From Azorinus chamasolen (Eukaryota; Mollusca; Bivalvia; Cardiida; Solecurtidae): a DNA stretch of 64,000 nt. A program made the position numbers and the translations under genes. A model generated the notes under the pieces. The model saw nothing but the letters and a program-made list of their open reading frames with translations. It was not told the DNA's origin and searched no databases. Within the stretch, counting starts at the first letter, position 1. Each line of letters begins with the position of its first letter. The stretch covers positions 70,402,379 through 70,466,378 of the forward strand of contig OY755236.1 in NCBI GenBank assembly GCA_963576725.1, given 5' to 3'. This document shows, piece by piece, positions 1 through 9,632 of the stretch.

Positions 1-49
1 TTCTGAAGGGAACTATCGATGAATAACAAAACTAAAACTATATTTACCA

Positions 50-155
50 GTAACCATTCTCTTGCAAGTAGTGCAGACCCTTCAGGAGCTGTCTCATCTG
101 GGTCTTCACTCTTTACAGGTAGGTATTTTGACGTAAATAGCAAGCGAAGGGTTAA
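50..155 (+). mobile_element. Family F MITE, internally deleted
   Basis: It has the family F left end (CCATTCTCTTGC) and right end (AGCAAGCGAAGGGTTAA) seen in the fuller copies near 38.0 and 48.2 kb. Most of the left interior is missing. The central hairpin (GCAGACCC..GGAGCTGTCTCATC) survives in shortened form. Confidence 0.7.
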
Positions 156-240
156 ATAAAACTAGAACTATCACTAAAGGTGGTGAAATACCCTCGCTAA
201 GCAGACTTGATTGCAAATCAATATGTTAACCAAACATTTT

Positions 241-1402
241 TTTTATTTACAGGACCATAATTCTGCCAAAATGCTTGACAGGGTTATGAACTCTTAGCAA
301 CAAATGAATCTTGTGATAATAGAAAAGTGTATTACGTTTCAAAACTTTATCTCAAAGGGTTATGTAAATAAGTGGACTTAACCAGGTTGTGCCACGGACA
401 GACAGACCGACCATAAAAGGGTCATAATTCTGTCAAAATGTTTGACAGAGTTATGTACTCTTACCTGCATGTGAAGCTTGTGATGGTAGGCAAATGTGTA
501 AGTTTCAAAGCTTTGCCTAAAAGGTTTATGCAAATAAGTGGACTTAACCAGGTTATGCCACGGGTAGTCAGACAGACCAACCATAACAAGAGCTGTCCGC
601 AGACAGCGCGCTCCACTTTCTTTAGTGCTGGATAGTGTAGTGGAATTCTAAGTCAGAAAGGGGAGATAACTATAGCAAAATTAATTTTAGGGTTATCTGC
701 CCTTGTAAAATAGGTCCCCCTTGTAATAGTTAACATGTATACCAAAGTTGAACCAAATGTCTTGGACAGTTTCTGAGGCATGGACCTGAACATAAAACTT
801 AACCAACAATGAAAGTTCTAAGTCGGAAAAGGGGCATAACTATGGCAAAATTAATTTTAGGGTTACCTACCCTTGTGAAATGGGTTCCCCTTGTGATAGT
901 ATACATACATACCAAATGTGATCCAAATATCTTTGATGGTTTCTAAGAAAAGGACCTTAACAAAAAGGTTAACCAAAGCCTACGCCGACACCGATGCGAG
1001 GGTCATGACAATAGCTCCTCTTTTTGAAAAAGTGGAGTTAAAAAGGGTCATTAACCTGTCAAAATGCTTGACAGAGTTATGTACTCTTGCCTTCAGTTGA
1101 AGCTTCTGATGGTAGACATTGTGTAAAGTTTCAAAATTTTATCTCAAGGCTTATGTATACCTGGTCCAGGTTGTGCCACAAACGGACATGCGGACCAACC
1201 ATAAAAGGGCAATAATTCTGTCAAAATGATTGACAGACTTATGTACTCCTGCTTGTAGATGAAGCTGGTGATGGTAGAAAAGTGTGTTAATTTTCAAAGC
1301 TTCGCCTCAAAGGGTTATGTACAAAAGTAGACTTAACCAGGTTGTGTCACAAACGGACAGACAGACAGACGAACCGACCAACCGTCTAACCAACCAACCA
1401 AC
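241..1402 (+). repeat. Diverged tandem array, unit about 165 bp
   Basis: Units beginning near 244, 410, 1036 and 1193 share 'CATAATTCTGTCAAAATG', then 'TTGACAGAGTTATG' and a 'GGACTTAACCAGGTTGTG' segment. The 3' side turns into a CAGA/CCAA-rich simple stretch. The array is interrupted by the element at 586-1038. No coding signal is seen; short ORFs here repeat from unit to unit. Confidence 0.75.
586..1038 (+). mobile_element. ACAAGAG-type non-autonomous element inserted in tandem array
   Basis: It starts ACAAGAG followed by hairpin GCTGTCCGCAGACAGC and ends in hairpin CTCCTCTTTTTGAAAAAGTGGAG. It is flanked by TA (584-585, 1039-1040). Removing it restores the array junction 'ACCATAAAAGGGTCAT' present at about 412, so this is a clean insertion. 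Inside are two similar units (about 645 and 825) containing 'GGGGAGATAACTAT' or close variants. Confidence 0.7.
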
Positions 1403-1412
1403 ACACTGACTC

Positions 1413-1492
1413 CTATATACTCCCTCTCAAAATTCGTTTGCGGGGGTATTACATATAGGTTTTTTGGAAATACTGGTGGTAGTTTAATACAA
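1413..1492 (+). repeat. 3' tail segment shared with 4487-4570
   Basis: 'CACACTGACTCCTATATACT' followed by GTTTGCGGGGGTATTACATA recurs almost unchanged at 4487. It looks like the 3' end of an element and marks the left edge of the local duplication. Confidence 0.6.
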
Positions 1493-1506
1493 AAGAAAGG
1501 GATAAT

Positions 1507-1590
1507 TAACAGTTCCCCTTATGTAAGTGCATTTTTACGCATCTACAAAGAGTAGACCCTGATCAGATGGCTCCTATAGGACTAATATAT
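1507..1590 (+). mobile_element. Left half of an A-type MITE broken at hairpin centre
   Basis: It matches 4222-4300 and 5730-5806 up to the hairpin tip GGCTCCTATAGG, then stops; the right arm and right end are absent. The break coincides with the palindrome centre. Confidence 0.75.
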
Positions 1591-2009
1591 AGTATCTAAT
1601 GACAATACAAATAGCAAATAAGTTACCTTCACTTTCTAAATCTCTTTCTTTTATCTCGTCTCCTGGGAAATACTGTGTCTACCAACTCCTACAAAAGACA
1701 ATAAATAAAATGTAACCAAGTCCAGATAATATGCGTAAATTTAAACATTGACAAGAATAGTTCCTGAGACTATTTCTCCATCAAACCCTATACTGTGACC
1801 AGTCTTTAAAATCGTCTCAAGGAAGGTTTTAGTATTTAGATATGTATATTTTACTATAGCTCTGTGCAACAACAAAAAAAGTATCTCTAATAGCTCATTG
1901 AGTAGTGTATTGTAAAATTTATGCCTGCATGCCATCATGAAGATATGAAGCGCTTTTTCAAAAAAGCTATAGCCCACAGGGGTGTTTATTAGAGATAGTA
2001 TGGTATTTT

Positions 2010-2255
2010 TTACCCTTTACTCCCTGAATTTATGCAAGAAATAATGATGTCATGAATATTAATTAAATTCATTTTCATAATGGTATATGAACATATGATA
2101 TTTTGGCTATTACGGAAACTACAGAATCAGATCTATATTATGTTTTAAGAAAACAGAGCAGACTCTGATCAGGTGGCTCCTCTAGGAGTTGTCTGATCTG
2201 GGTCTACTCTGCTTGCAAAGGAGTAGAGAGGCTTATTTATGTAGTAAAGAGTTAT
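2010..2255 (+). mobile_element. Family B MITE
   Basis: Left end CCCTTTACTCC, then ATGATGTCATGAATATTAAT. The central hairpin (2154-2218) has tip GGCTCCTCTAGGAGTT. The right end is TATGTAGTAAAGAG. It shares its terminal TTA with the next element. Confidence 0.8.
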
Positions 2256-2505
2256 CACTTTCCCTGTTCTATATTCGTTCCAAATTTCAATACCTGCTGA
2301 ATATTCATGGACAAAACATTTTTTATGAAATATGGATTGTGTAACAATGTTACATAATCATTTTAGAAAGTAAAGAAACAAATCTTTCAATTTCCATTAG
2401 CAAACAGAGCAGACCCTGATCAGACAGCTCCTATAGGAACCATTTGAACTGGATCTACTGTGTTTGCAAAAGCGTGAAAACGAGTTTATACAAAAGAAAG
2501 GGATA
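2252..2505 (+). mobile_element. Family A MITE, right end cut by insertion
   Basis: Left end CACTTTCCCTGTTC, hairpin 2402-2467 with GCTCCTATAGGAACC tip. The right end AAAGGGATA is followed directly by the ACAAGAG element at 2506. The uninterrupted sister lies at 5471-5728. Confidence 0.8.
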
Positions 2506-2673
2506 ACAAGAGATGTTTGTAAAACATGTATACCCCCCAGACACCCTGACCATTGATCTAGTGACCTCAACTATAGAAGTCATCTAGCGGTCATGACTAA
2601 TCACCAAAGCAACTTTGAACATCCTAAGCCAAACCACTGATCATTTATTGATCTGAAAACATTTCACATATTA

Positions 2674-4080
2674 AGGTCATGGTGACCTTGACCTTTGACC
2701 TAGTGACCTCAACAACTATAGGGGTCATCTAGTGGTCACAACCAACTACCACAGCAAGTTTGAAGATCCCGAACCAAACCATTGAGCAGTTATTAATTGG
2801 AAACCATTTCATCAGTTAAGGTCATGATGACCTTGACCTTTGACCTAGTGACCTCAAAATCAATAGGGGTCATCTAGTTGTCATGACCAACCACCACAGC
2901 AAGTTTGAAGATCCTAAGCCAAACCCTTGAGCAGTTATTGGTTGCAAACCATTTCACCAGTTAAGGTCATGGTGACCTTGACCTTTGACCTAGTGACCTC
3001 GAAAATAATAGGGCTTATCTATTGGTCATGACCAACCACCACAGCAAGTTTGAAGATCCTAAGCCAAACCCTTGAGCAGTTATTGATCGCAAACCATTTC
3101 ACCAGTTAAGGTCATGGTGACCTTGACCTTTGACCTAGTGACCTAAAAAACAATAGGGCTCATCTAGTTGTCATGACCAACCACGTAGGCAAATTTGAAG
3201 ATCCTAAGCCAAACCCTTGAGCAGTTATTGATCTGAAACCATTTTACAAGTTAAGGTCATGGTGACCTTGACCTTTGACCTAGTGACCTCAAATACAATA
3301 GGGGTCATCCAGTTGTCATGACCAACTACCGCAGCAAGTTTGAAGATTCTAAGCCAAACCCTTGAGCAGTTATTGATCGGAAACCATTTGACCAGTTAAG
3401 AGCATGGTGACCTTGACCTTTGACCTAGTGACCTAAAAAACAAAAGGGGTCATCTAGTGGTCATTACCAACCACCACAGCAAATTTGAAGATCCTAGGCC
3501 AAACCCTTGAGCAGTTATTGATCGCAAATCATTTCACCCTTTAAGGTCATGGTGACCTTGACCTTTGACCTAGTGATCTAAAAAACAATAGGACTCATCT
3601 AGTTGTCATGACCAACCACCTAAGCAAATTTGAAGATCTTAAGCCAAACCCTTGAGCAGTTATTGATCAGAAACCATTTCACCAGTTAAGGTCATGGTGA
3701 CCTTGACCTTTGACCTAGTGACCTCAAAATCAATAGGGGTCATCCAGTGGTCATGACCAACTACCACAGCAAGTTTGAAGATTCTAAGCTAAACCCTTGA
3801 GCAGTTATTGATCGGAAACCATTTAACCATTTAAGGTCATGGTGACCTTGACCTTTGACCTAGTGACCTCAAAATCAATAGGGATCATCTAGTGGTCATT
3901 ACCAACCACCACAGCAAGTTTGAAGATCCCAAACCAAACCCTTGAGCAGTTATTGATCGGAAACTATTTCACCATTTTAGGTCATGGTGACCTTGACCTT
4001 TGACCTAGTGACCTCAAAAACAATAGGGGTCATCTACTTGTCATGACCAACCACCACAGCAAGTTTGAAGATTCTAGGCC
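2674..4080 (+). repeat. Tandem array, exact 145-bp period, nuclear-receptor half-site rich
   Basis: The AGGTCA start of each unit falls at 2674, 2819, 2964, 3109, 3254, 3399, 3544, 3689, 3834 and 3979, always 145 bp apart, despite many substitutions. A divergent partial unit precedes it (about 2545). Each unit carries AGGTCATGGTGACCT followed by TGACCTTTGACCT and another TGACCT. The fourth-last-base variants and the unit at 3399 (AGAGCA) show divergence. Confidence 0.9.
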
Positions 4081-4118
4081 AAGTCGTTTATTAGTTATCG
4101 TTCGGAAACCATCGATCT

Positions 4119-4176
4119 ACCGACCGACCGACCGACCGACCGACCGACAGACCGACCGACCGACCGACCGACCGAC
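4119..4176 (+). repeat. (ACCG)n microsatellite
   Basis: About fourteen ACCG units with one ACAG interruption close the 145-bp array inside the pearl-like element. Confidence 0.9.
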
Positions 4177-4220
4177 ATGTGCAAAGCAATATACCCCCAT
4201 TTTTTCAAAAGGGGGGTATA

Positions 4221-4468
4221 ATAAACAGTTCCCCTTATGTAAGTGCATTTTTATGCATCTACAAAGAGTAGACCCTGATCAGATGGCTCCTATAGGAGTC
4301 GTCTGATCAGTGTCTGCTCTATTTGCTTTTGGTATATTATAAATTTATTCAACAGCCTCTGTCTGAGCTAAATTGTCATGTGTTTATATGTCGTTATAAA
4401 ACATAAATCTAATTAATATTCATGAAATAATTATTTTTTACACGAATATACAAAAGAGAAAGGATTAA
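4221..4468 (-). mobile_element. A-type MITE (subtype also at 1507 and 5730)
   Basis: Left end CAGTTCCCCTTATG; hairpin 4266-4320 with tip GGCTCCTATAGGAGTC; right part holds TTAATATTCATGAAATAATT and ends GAGAAAGGATTAA. The left TTAA was disrupted by the adjacent insertion (now ATAA). Confidence 0.8.
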
Positions 4469-4486
4469 TCACTCAATGCCACATAA

Positions 4487-4570
4487 CACACTGACTCCTA
4501 TATACTCCCTCTCAAAATTCGTTTGCAGGGGTATTACATAAAAAATAATAGGTTTTTTGGAAATACTGGT
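4487..4570 (+). repeat. 3' tail segment, second copy
   Basis: Near-identical to 1413-1492 with a short insertion of A-rich bases after ATTACATA. It begins immediately downstream of the A-type MITE. Confidence 0.6.
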
Positions 4571-4690
4571 GGTAGCTTAATACAGACTGGAAGCAACGCA
4601 GAGAGTTCCCCAGGAGCTTTCTGCATTGTTTTCCGTCTGCATTAAATAACCACATGTGTACGAAATTCAAGACACTCCATTTCAAAAATG
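4545..4690. mobile_element. Family D-like fragment
   Basis: 'GGTGGTAGCTTAATACAG' and 'GGAGCTTTCTGCATTG' followed by 'CTGCATTAAATAACCACATG' are the inner arms of family D. The CAGTARAACC termini are missing. Confidence 0.55.
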
Positions 4691-5227
4691 TTACACCACC
4701 AGAAGTGTTTACCAGAAATAATACAGTATACATGTATTTAATATCACTGAAGGCGATATAACATAATACCTGATCAATTATCAATCCAATTCACTCCATA
4801 TTCAAATTTGGACAGTATCTAATGACAATACAAATAGCAAATAAGTTACCTTCACTTTCTAAATCTCTTTCTTTTATCTCGTCTCCAGGGAAATACTGTG
4901 TCTACCAACTCCTACAAAAGACAATAAATAAAATGTAACCAAGTCCAGATAATATGCGTAAATTTAAACATTGACAAGAATAGTTCCTGAGACTATTTCT
5001 CCATCAAACCCTATACTGTGACCAGTCTTTAGAATCGTCTCAAGGAAGGTTTTAGTATTTAGATATGTATATTTTACTGTAGCTCTGTGCAAAAAAAAAG
5101 TATCTCTAATAGCTCATTGAGTAGTGTATTGTAAAATTTATGCCTGCATGCCATCATGAAGATATGAAGCGATTTTTCAAAAAAGCTATAGCCCACAGGG
5201 ATGTTTATTAGAGATAGTATGGTATTT

Positions 5228-5474
5228 TTAACCCTTTACTCCCTGAATTTATGCAAGAAATAATGATGTCATGAATATTAATTAAATTCATTTTTATAAT
5301 GGTATATGAACATATGATATTTTGGCTATTACGGAAACTACAGAATCAGATCTATATTATGTTTTAAGAAAACAGAGCAGACTCTGATCAGGTGGCTCCT
5401 CTAGGAGTTGTCTGATCTTGGTCTACTCTGTTTGCAAAGGAGTAGAGAGGCTTATTTATATAGTAAAGGGTTAT
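5228..5474 (+). mobile_element. Family B MITE (paralogue of 2010-2255)
   Basis: TTAA at 5228-5231; left end CCCTTTACTCCCTG; hairpin tip GGCTCCTCTAGGAGTT near 5395-5410; right end AGTAAAGGGTTAT shared with the following element. Confidence 0.8.
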
Positions 5475-5728
5475 CCCTTTCCCTGTTCTATATTCGTTCC
5501 AAATTTCAATACCTGCTGAATATTCATGGACAAAACATTTTTTATGAAATATGGATTGTGTAACAATGTTACATAATCATTTTAGAAAGTAAAGAAACAA
5601 ATCTTGTAATTTCCATTAGCAAACAAATAGAGCAGACCCTGATCAGACAGCTCCTATAGGAACCATCTGAACTGGATCTACTGTGTTTGCAAAAGCGTGA
5701 AAACGAGTTTATACAAGAGAAAGGGATA
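5471..5728 (+). mobile_element. Family A MITE (paralogue of 2252-2505)
   Basis: Left end CCCTTTCCCTGTTC, hairpin about 5630-5693 with GCTCCTATAGGAACC tip, right end GAGAAAGGGATAA. The uninterrupted junction at 5727-5733 is the empty site for the 2506-4218 insertion. Confidence 0.85.
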
Positions 5729-5729
5729 A

Positions 5730-5977
5730 TTAACAGTTCCCACTTATGTAAGCGCATTTTTACGCATCTACAAAGAGTAGACCCTGATCAGATGGCTCCT
5801 ATAGGAGTCGTCTGATCAGTGTCTGCTCTATTTGCTTTTGGTATACTATAAATCTAATTCAACAGCCTCTGTCTGAGCTAAATTGTCATGTGTTCATATG
5901 TCGTTATAAAACATAATCTAATTAATATTCATGAAATCATTATTTTTTACACGAATATACAACAGAGAAAGGATTAA
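5730..5977 (-). mobile_element. A-type MITE, complete TTAA to TTAA
   Basis: TTAA at 5730-5733 and 5974-5977, left end CAGTTCCCACTTATG, hairpin 5774-5828 with tip GGCTCCTATAGGAGTC, right end GAGAAAGGATTAA. It is the best preserved of the three subtype copies. Confidence 0.85.
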
Positions 5978-6312
5978 TCACTCAATGCCACATAACTTTA
6001 TACTAGGTTATACCTATCAATTTGATTCAACCAATACTCATACTTGACCAGTATCTAATTGTTAAATTCATGATCTCATTAATTCTTACATGCATATTAT
6101 TTCTTACACGACAATGCTTAAAGCAAATTGGAGAAAAATGAAAGTGCTAGATGAGCAACAATCTACATGTATAGGTATACCCCGATGGACTGACAGGTCA
6201 AAAGCTATATACCAATGCAACTTCATTGTGTGGGGTAAAGTGAGTTTATGGACACTGCATTAGGCATACGACAAACACATTATACATACTCTTTCTCTAC
6301 CTTTGCTTAGAA
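5978..6312. other. Unassigned AT-rich DNA
   Basis: It contains degraded MITE-like pieces (TTCTTACATGCATATT near 6085) but no ORF, hairpin or tandem repeat that I can place. Confidence 0.5.
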
Positions 6313-6545
6313 TAGCCCTTTCAATGCAAGATAGACCCGGATTAAAGGGCCCCTAGAGGAGCCCCCTGACCAAGGTCGGCACTGTGTGTGCTTCAAATCC
6401 TCTCACTTTTATACCCTTTCCCTGTTTACTCCAAATTTCGCTGCCTTCTGAATATTCATGGAAAGAATACTTCGAGCAAAATATGGCAGCTAGAACATTG
6501 TAGTCATTATAGAAATGTACAGTAAATTTCATATATATATATGTA
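6313..6545. mobile_element. Family G fragment followed by left part of family A
   Basis: 6313-6392 has the G-like hairpin with tip GGGCCCCTAGAGGAGCCCCC. From about 6408, 'ATACCCTTTCCCTGTTTACTCC' split over the join and 'CTGAATATTCATGG' are the family A left end; its hairpin and right end are absent. Confidence 0.55.
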
Positions 6546-6564
6546 CAGTAAAGATTAAAATTCA

Positions 6565-6807
6565 TTAACCCTTCCTTTCACATAAATGTCTTTTCTTTTC
6601 ATGCATTTGCAAATAGAGTAACCCTAGATAAGGTCGATCCAAGCCCCTGTAGAAGCTTCTAATCAGGGTCTGCTCTGTTTGCATATGGCACAATTTCTGC
6701 CTGAGCCAAAGCATTGTGTGTGCATAATTTATGCCCTTACAAAAATCGAGCTAATACATATTCATGATGTTATTATTGTGTACATGAATATTCAACAGGG
6801 AACTTAA
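6565..6807 (-). mobile_element. A/B-type MITE, TTAA to TTAA
   Basis: TTAA at 6565 and 6804; CCCTTCCTTTCAC left end; hairpin 6605-6681 strongly diverged at its tip (CCCCTGTAGAAGC); right part with TACATGAATATTCAACAGGG. Confidence 0.65.
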
Positions 6808-6871
6808 AACACGTTTTCCATAGATGTACTGTATTTAAACTGTACTGCTGTATTTGCATTTTCTTAGTGAC

Positions 6872-7100
6872 TTAACCCATTACCTCATAGGCTATTTTAG
6901 ATACAATCCTCTTTGAATAAATCTATCGAAAAGGAACACTAACTAGAAAAAAGGAAAATTTTAGAATTGTGTAGTATGAAACAATTCTGATATATAGAGC
7001 ATTTGCTCCTATAGGAGCAAATGCTCTTTTTATCACAATGGTTTCATAAGGTGACTTTTACAGAGTCGTCAAACGTCGTCAATATGAGGGAATGGGTTAA
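6872..7100 (+). mobile_element. Family C MITE, complete
   Basis: TTAA at 6872-6875 and 7097-7100. Left end CCCATTACCTCATAGGC, right end TATGAGGGAATGGG. The hairpin 6978-7045 has perfect core GCATTTGCTCCTATAGGAGC and outer arms ending ..GGTTTC. Confidence 0.9.
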
Positions 7101-7223
7101 CCATTACAAATTGGAATGGCCCACCAGTCTGTAACTCTTTCAACGATGAATATTTGAAATAGAATGGCCCACCATCCTTTCAAAAAGATAGGATCGAAAA
7201 TAGCTTATGAGGTAATGGGTTAA
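7097..7223. mobile_element. TTAA-bounded fragment with family C right end
   Basis: It shares TTAA with the preceding element and ends AGCTTATGAGGTAATGGG plus TTAA, matching the left terminus of family C read on the other strand. The interior repeats 'GAATGGCCCACCA' twice. Confidence 0.5.
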
Positions 7224-7261
7224 CCATAGAGTCATTTCAGTATAAATGGCTCACTTTGCTA

Positions 7262-7352
7262 CAGGCTAGAGGATGACAAACATTGCAGACCTTGATCAGA
7301 CCTTGATCCAATAGGAGCCCTCTGATCTGGGTCTACACTGATTGCAATAAAA
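7262..7352. mobile_element. Family G hairpin fragment
   Basis: ACAAACATTGCAGACC.. and ..GGTCTACACTGATTGCAA arms; the left arm contains a short duplication (CAGACCTTGATC twice). Confidence 0.5.
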
Positions 7353-7483
7353 GGTGTACATCACTGAGTCATGGCAATAACAACAAGTAGTATCAAACAA
7401 AAGGCCATGAAATGCGTACTTCCATGCAGAGCTACAGCTAACAGTGCGTACTCAAATACTAAAATCGGCATTTCACCAGCAAA

Positions 7484-7560
7484 TCCTATGTTGTGACCTG
7501 GTAACTCTTTAGAATCGTCTCTTCGAGACGATTCTAAAGAGTGGTCTCAACATAGGATTT
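7484..7560. repeat. Long hairpin
   Basis: Inner perfect palindrome ACTCTTTAGAATCGTCTC / GAGACGATTCTAAAGAGT with a TTC-like tip, extended by TCCTATGTTGTGACC versus GGTCTCAACATAGGA. Half of the same motif appears at 1783-1825 and in copy 2 near 5005-5045. Confidence 0.75.
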
Positions 7561-7946
7561 CCTGGAGAAATAAAGAAATTATACTTGAAAAAGTGTTATA
7601 TACGCATATTATATGTTATATGTTTACGCATGTTATATAGAGCTCTGTAACATGTATACCAACAATAACACAAAATAGGGAAACATTGTTTTCCTTATTT
7701 CCATTGTGGTCCTTCCTTTTCCATGTTCTTATTTCCCTAAACATTAGGACAGGCAAACGCAGACAAGTAGTGTGGATCCAGATCACACTATTTGCTATTA
7801 TATTAGTATAATTTAAAGTATCAAAATGTGAATTATTTAACTTTCCAAGCTTGAAAACTAATCCCAAATATATGAATTCAGTTGTACAAAGTGGTGTAGA
7901 GTTGTGATTCACTGGGTAGAATATGCAGGGCTCAAGATATTATACA

Positions 7947-8144
7947 CTCAACCCTTTATCTGATTATTCATGTAGTCTTAATAATAATTAATGACATCAT
8001 GAACTGATATTTCTATAATGGCATTTTCATCATAATGAATCACAGTTTTTGTCCATGGCAGGCACTGTAGAATCAGATCTATATTAGTTCATAAGCAAAC
8101 AGACCAGAGCTGTCTGATCTTGGTCTACTCTGTTTGAAAATTAA
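7947..8144 (+). mobile_element. Family B MITE, shortened
   Basis: CCCTTTATCTGATTATTC left end, 'ATTAATGACATCATGAA', then GTAGAATCAGATCTATATTA. The hairpin tip is deleted (CAGACCAGAGCTGTCTGATC). It ends at the TTAA of the next element. Confidence 0.65.
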
Positions 8145-8378
8145 CCCATTACCTCATAGGCTATTTTTAGACTCAACCTCTTTGAACAAACATACCGAAC
8201 AGGATCATTAAATAGAGAAAAGAATTTTTTTTAATAATTGTGTAGTTTGAAACTATTGTGATAAATAGAGCATTTGCTCCTATAGGAGCAAATGCTACAT
8301 TTATCACAATGGTTTCAGCAGGTGACTAAATTTGCAGAGGCGTCAATTAAAAGGCGTCAACATGAGGGAATGGGTTAA
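8141..8378 (+). mobile_element. Family C MITE, complete
   Basis: TTAA at 8141 and 8375; ends CCCATTACCTCATAGGC and CATGAGGGAATGGG; hairpin 8249-8316 with the intact GCTCCTATAGGAGC core. Confidence 0.9.
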
Positions 8379-8662
8379 CATATATGAATATGTTCAAATG
8401 GCATTGGTTGGTGTTGGTTTATATATACATATGTTGGTGTTGGTTTATATATGCATATGTGTAAACATTGTTTCTCACATACCTTCCCTTATCTCCGAGT
8501 TAGAACAATGGGTTAAGATTTCCTTATCTGTAACACGTGTAAGATCACTTTAGAACGTATGACGTCATATATGACATCAAGCCATGGAAACCTATGTTTA
8601 CGTGTCATTTAAACGGCGAAAATACACTTTTTTGATATGTGAGAAAAAGAATCTGATGCTTG

Positions 8663-8779
8663 TTGTCTTTTAAGATCACATGTTCCTAAACTGACCAAGA
8701 AAATGTTATTAAGCTCACCAAGGCTCGCTGAATGACATTTTCTAAGGCTCGTTTAGGAACATGTGATCTTAAAAGACAA
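8663..8779. repeat. Inverted repeat, arms about 45 bp
   Basis: The outer 29 bp (TTGTCTTTTAAGATCACATG..) pair perfectly with 8751-8779; pairing resumes in GAAAATGT/ACATTTTC after a short mismatch. The loop is about 25 bp. No TSD is recognised. Confidence 0.75.
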
Positions 8780-9230
8780 CTCGCAACAGATCCTCTATAT
8801 CACAAGCAGCCAGCCAGTAGATTTCATCATTAGCATATATGAATATGTGCAAACATGTTTGAATATGTTCAGATATGTTCAGTTAACAGAATGCTTTGTT
8901 ACTGAAACTGTACATTTTCTTTCATTTGAAACCAACATATTTGAAATATTTTCAAATACGTTTGACACCAACTGTTGAACATAACTAAACATGGTTTAAT
9001 AGTACTGGATATTTGACTGTCAAACAAGAATGATTAAGTCTTACACTGAGGTAGGACATAGTGCCACTTTACCCTTTCTTCAATGACCATTAATGCAAGA
9101 ATGTATATGCATGGACTTTTTGCTTGTGGAATAATATAGATTCTTGTTTCTGTCATGGCCAAAACTGTCTGTGATATATGCCATTATAAATAGTCATGAT
9201 GTCATTTCTGATTTCTTACATGAATATTCA
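8780..9230. other. Unassigned AT-rich DNA
   Basis: No hairpin element, tandem repeat or credible coding region. ATGTTCAGATATGTTCAG near 8865 is a short local duplication. The last 60 bp (TTTCTTACATGAATATTC) resemble a family B end. Confidence 0.5.
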
Positions 9231-9441
9231 TTAACCCTTTCATCCTGGGACATGCATGCACTGTCATTTGCAAACAGTGTATACTCAGATCAGAGGGTTC
9301 CTAAAGGAACCCCTCTGATCAGGGTCTCTATTGTTTGTCATCAAAATTCATCAGCCAGTTTTGACCCATCATACTGAGTGGGCCGTATAATTAAATGCTA
9401 ATGGGCTATTCCACTCTGGTAATTCAGGGTTGAAAGGGTAA
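9231..9441 (+). mobile_element. Family G MITE, long form
   Basis: TTAA 9231 with CCCTTTCATCCTGGG left end and GGGTTGAAAGGGTAA right end. Hairpin 9270-9337 has tip GGTTCCTAAAGGAACC and arms ending in AAACAGTGT / ATTGTTT. Confidence 0.7.
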
Positions 9442-9450
9442 AGTAAAGCA

Positions 9451-9606
9451 TTAACCCTTTCTTCCATTAATAAGCCTTTCTATGCCTCTGTAAAAGTCAC
9501 CTGTTGAAATCATTGTGATAAATAGAGCATTTGCTCCTATAGGAGCAAATGTTCTATTTATCACAATGGTTTCAAACTATAAAATTCTGTTTTTGTTTTC
9601 ATTTTT
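9451..9606 (-). mobile_element. Family C MITE, right-truncated
   Basis: It begins TTAACCCTTTCTTCC, contains hairpin 9505-9573 with intact GCTCCTATAGGAGC, and is lost after 'TTTGTTTTCATTTT', where the small hairpin GGTTTCGG..CCGAAACC (9608-9632) begins. Confidence 0.75.
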
Positions 9607-9632
9607 AGGTTTCGGACTACTTTCCGAAACCT

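Larger units (their letters stand above)
1591..2505 (+). repeat. Local direct duplication, copy 1 (about 0.9 kb)
   Basis: From 'AGTATCTAATGACAATACAA' onward it is nearly identical, with the same order of bases and MITEs, to 4814-5728. Differences noticed are isolated substitutions and a short A-run length change near 1870 versus 5095. It includes a fragment (1783-1825) of the 7484-7560 hairpin family and the MITEs at 2010-2505. Confidence 0.85.
2506..4218 (+). mobile_element. Pearl-like ACAAGAG element with ten 145-bp tandem units
   Basis: It starts ACAAGAG with hairpin ATGTTTGTAAAACAT, has a tandem core, then an (ACCG)n tract, and ends with ATACCCCC..GGGGGGT. It is flanked by TA (2504-2505, 4219-4220). 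The empty site is visible in the duplicated copy at 5727-5728 ('GGGATAATTAACAG'), with one substitution on the right flank. The order hairpin end, ~150-bp tandem core, tetranucleotide tract resembles bivalve pearl elements; that assignment is from memory of the family. No ORF of note. Confidence 0.75.
4814..5728 (+). repeat. Local direct duplication, copy 2
   Basis: Partner of 1591-2505, about 3.2 kb downstream. It lacks the 1.7-kb pearl-like element, so the copy order was duplication first (or transfer of an empty allele) and insertion afterwards in copy 1 only. It contains a family B MITE (5228-5474) and a family A MITE (5471-5728). Confidence 0.85.
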
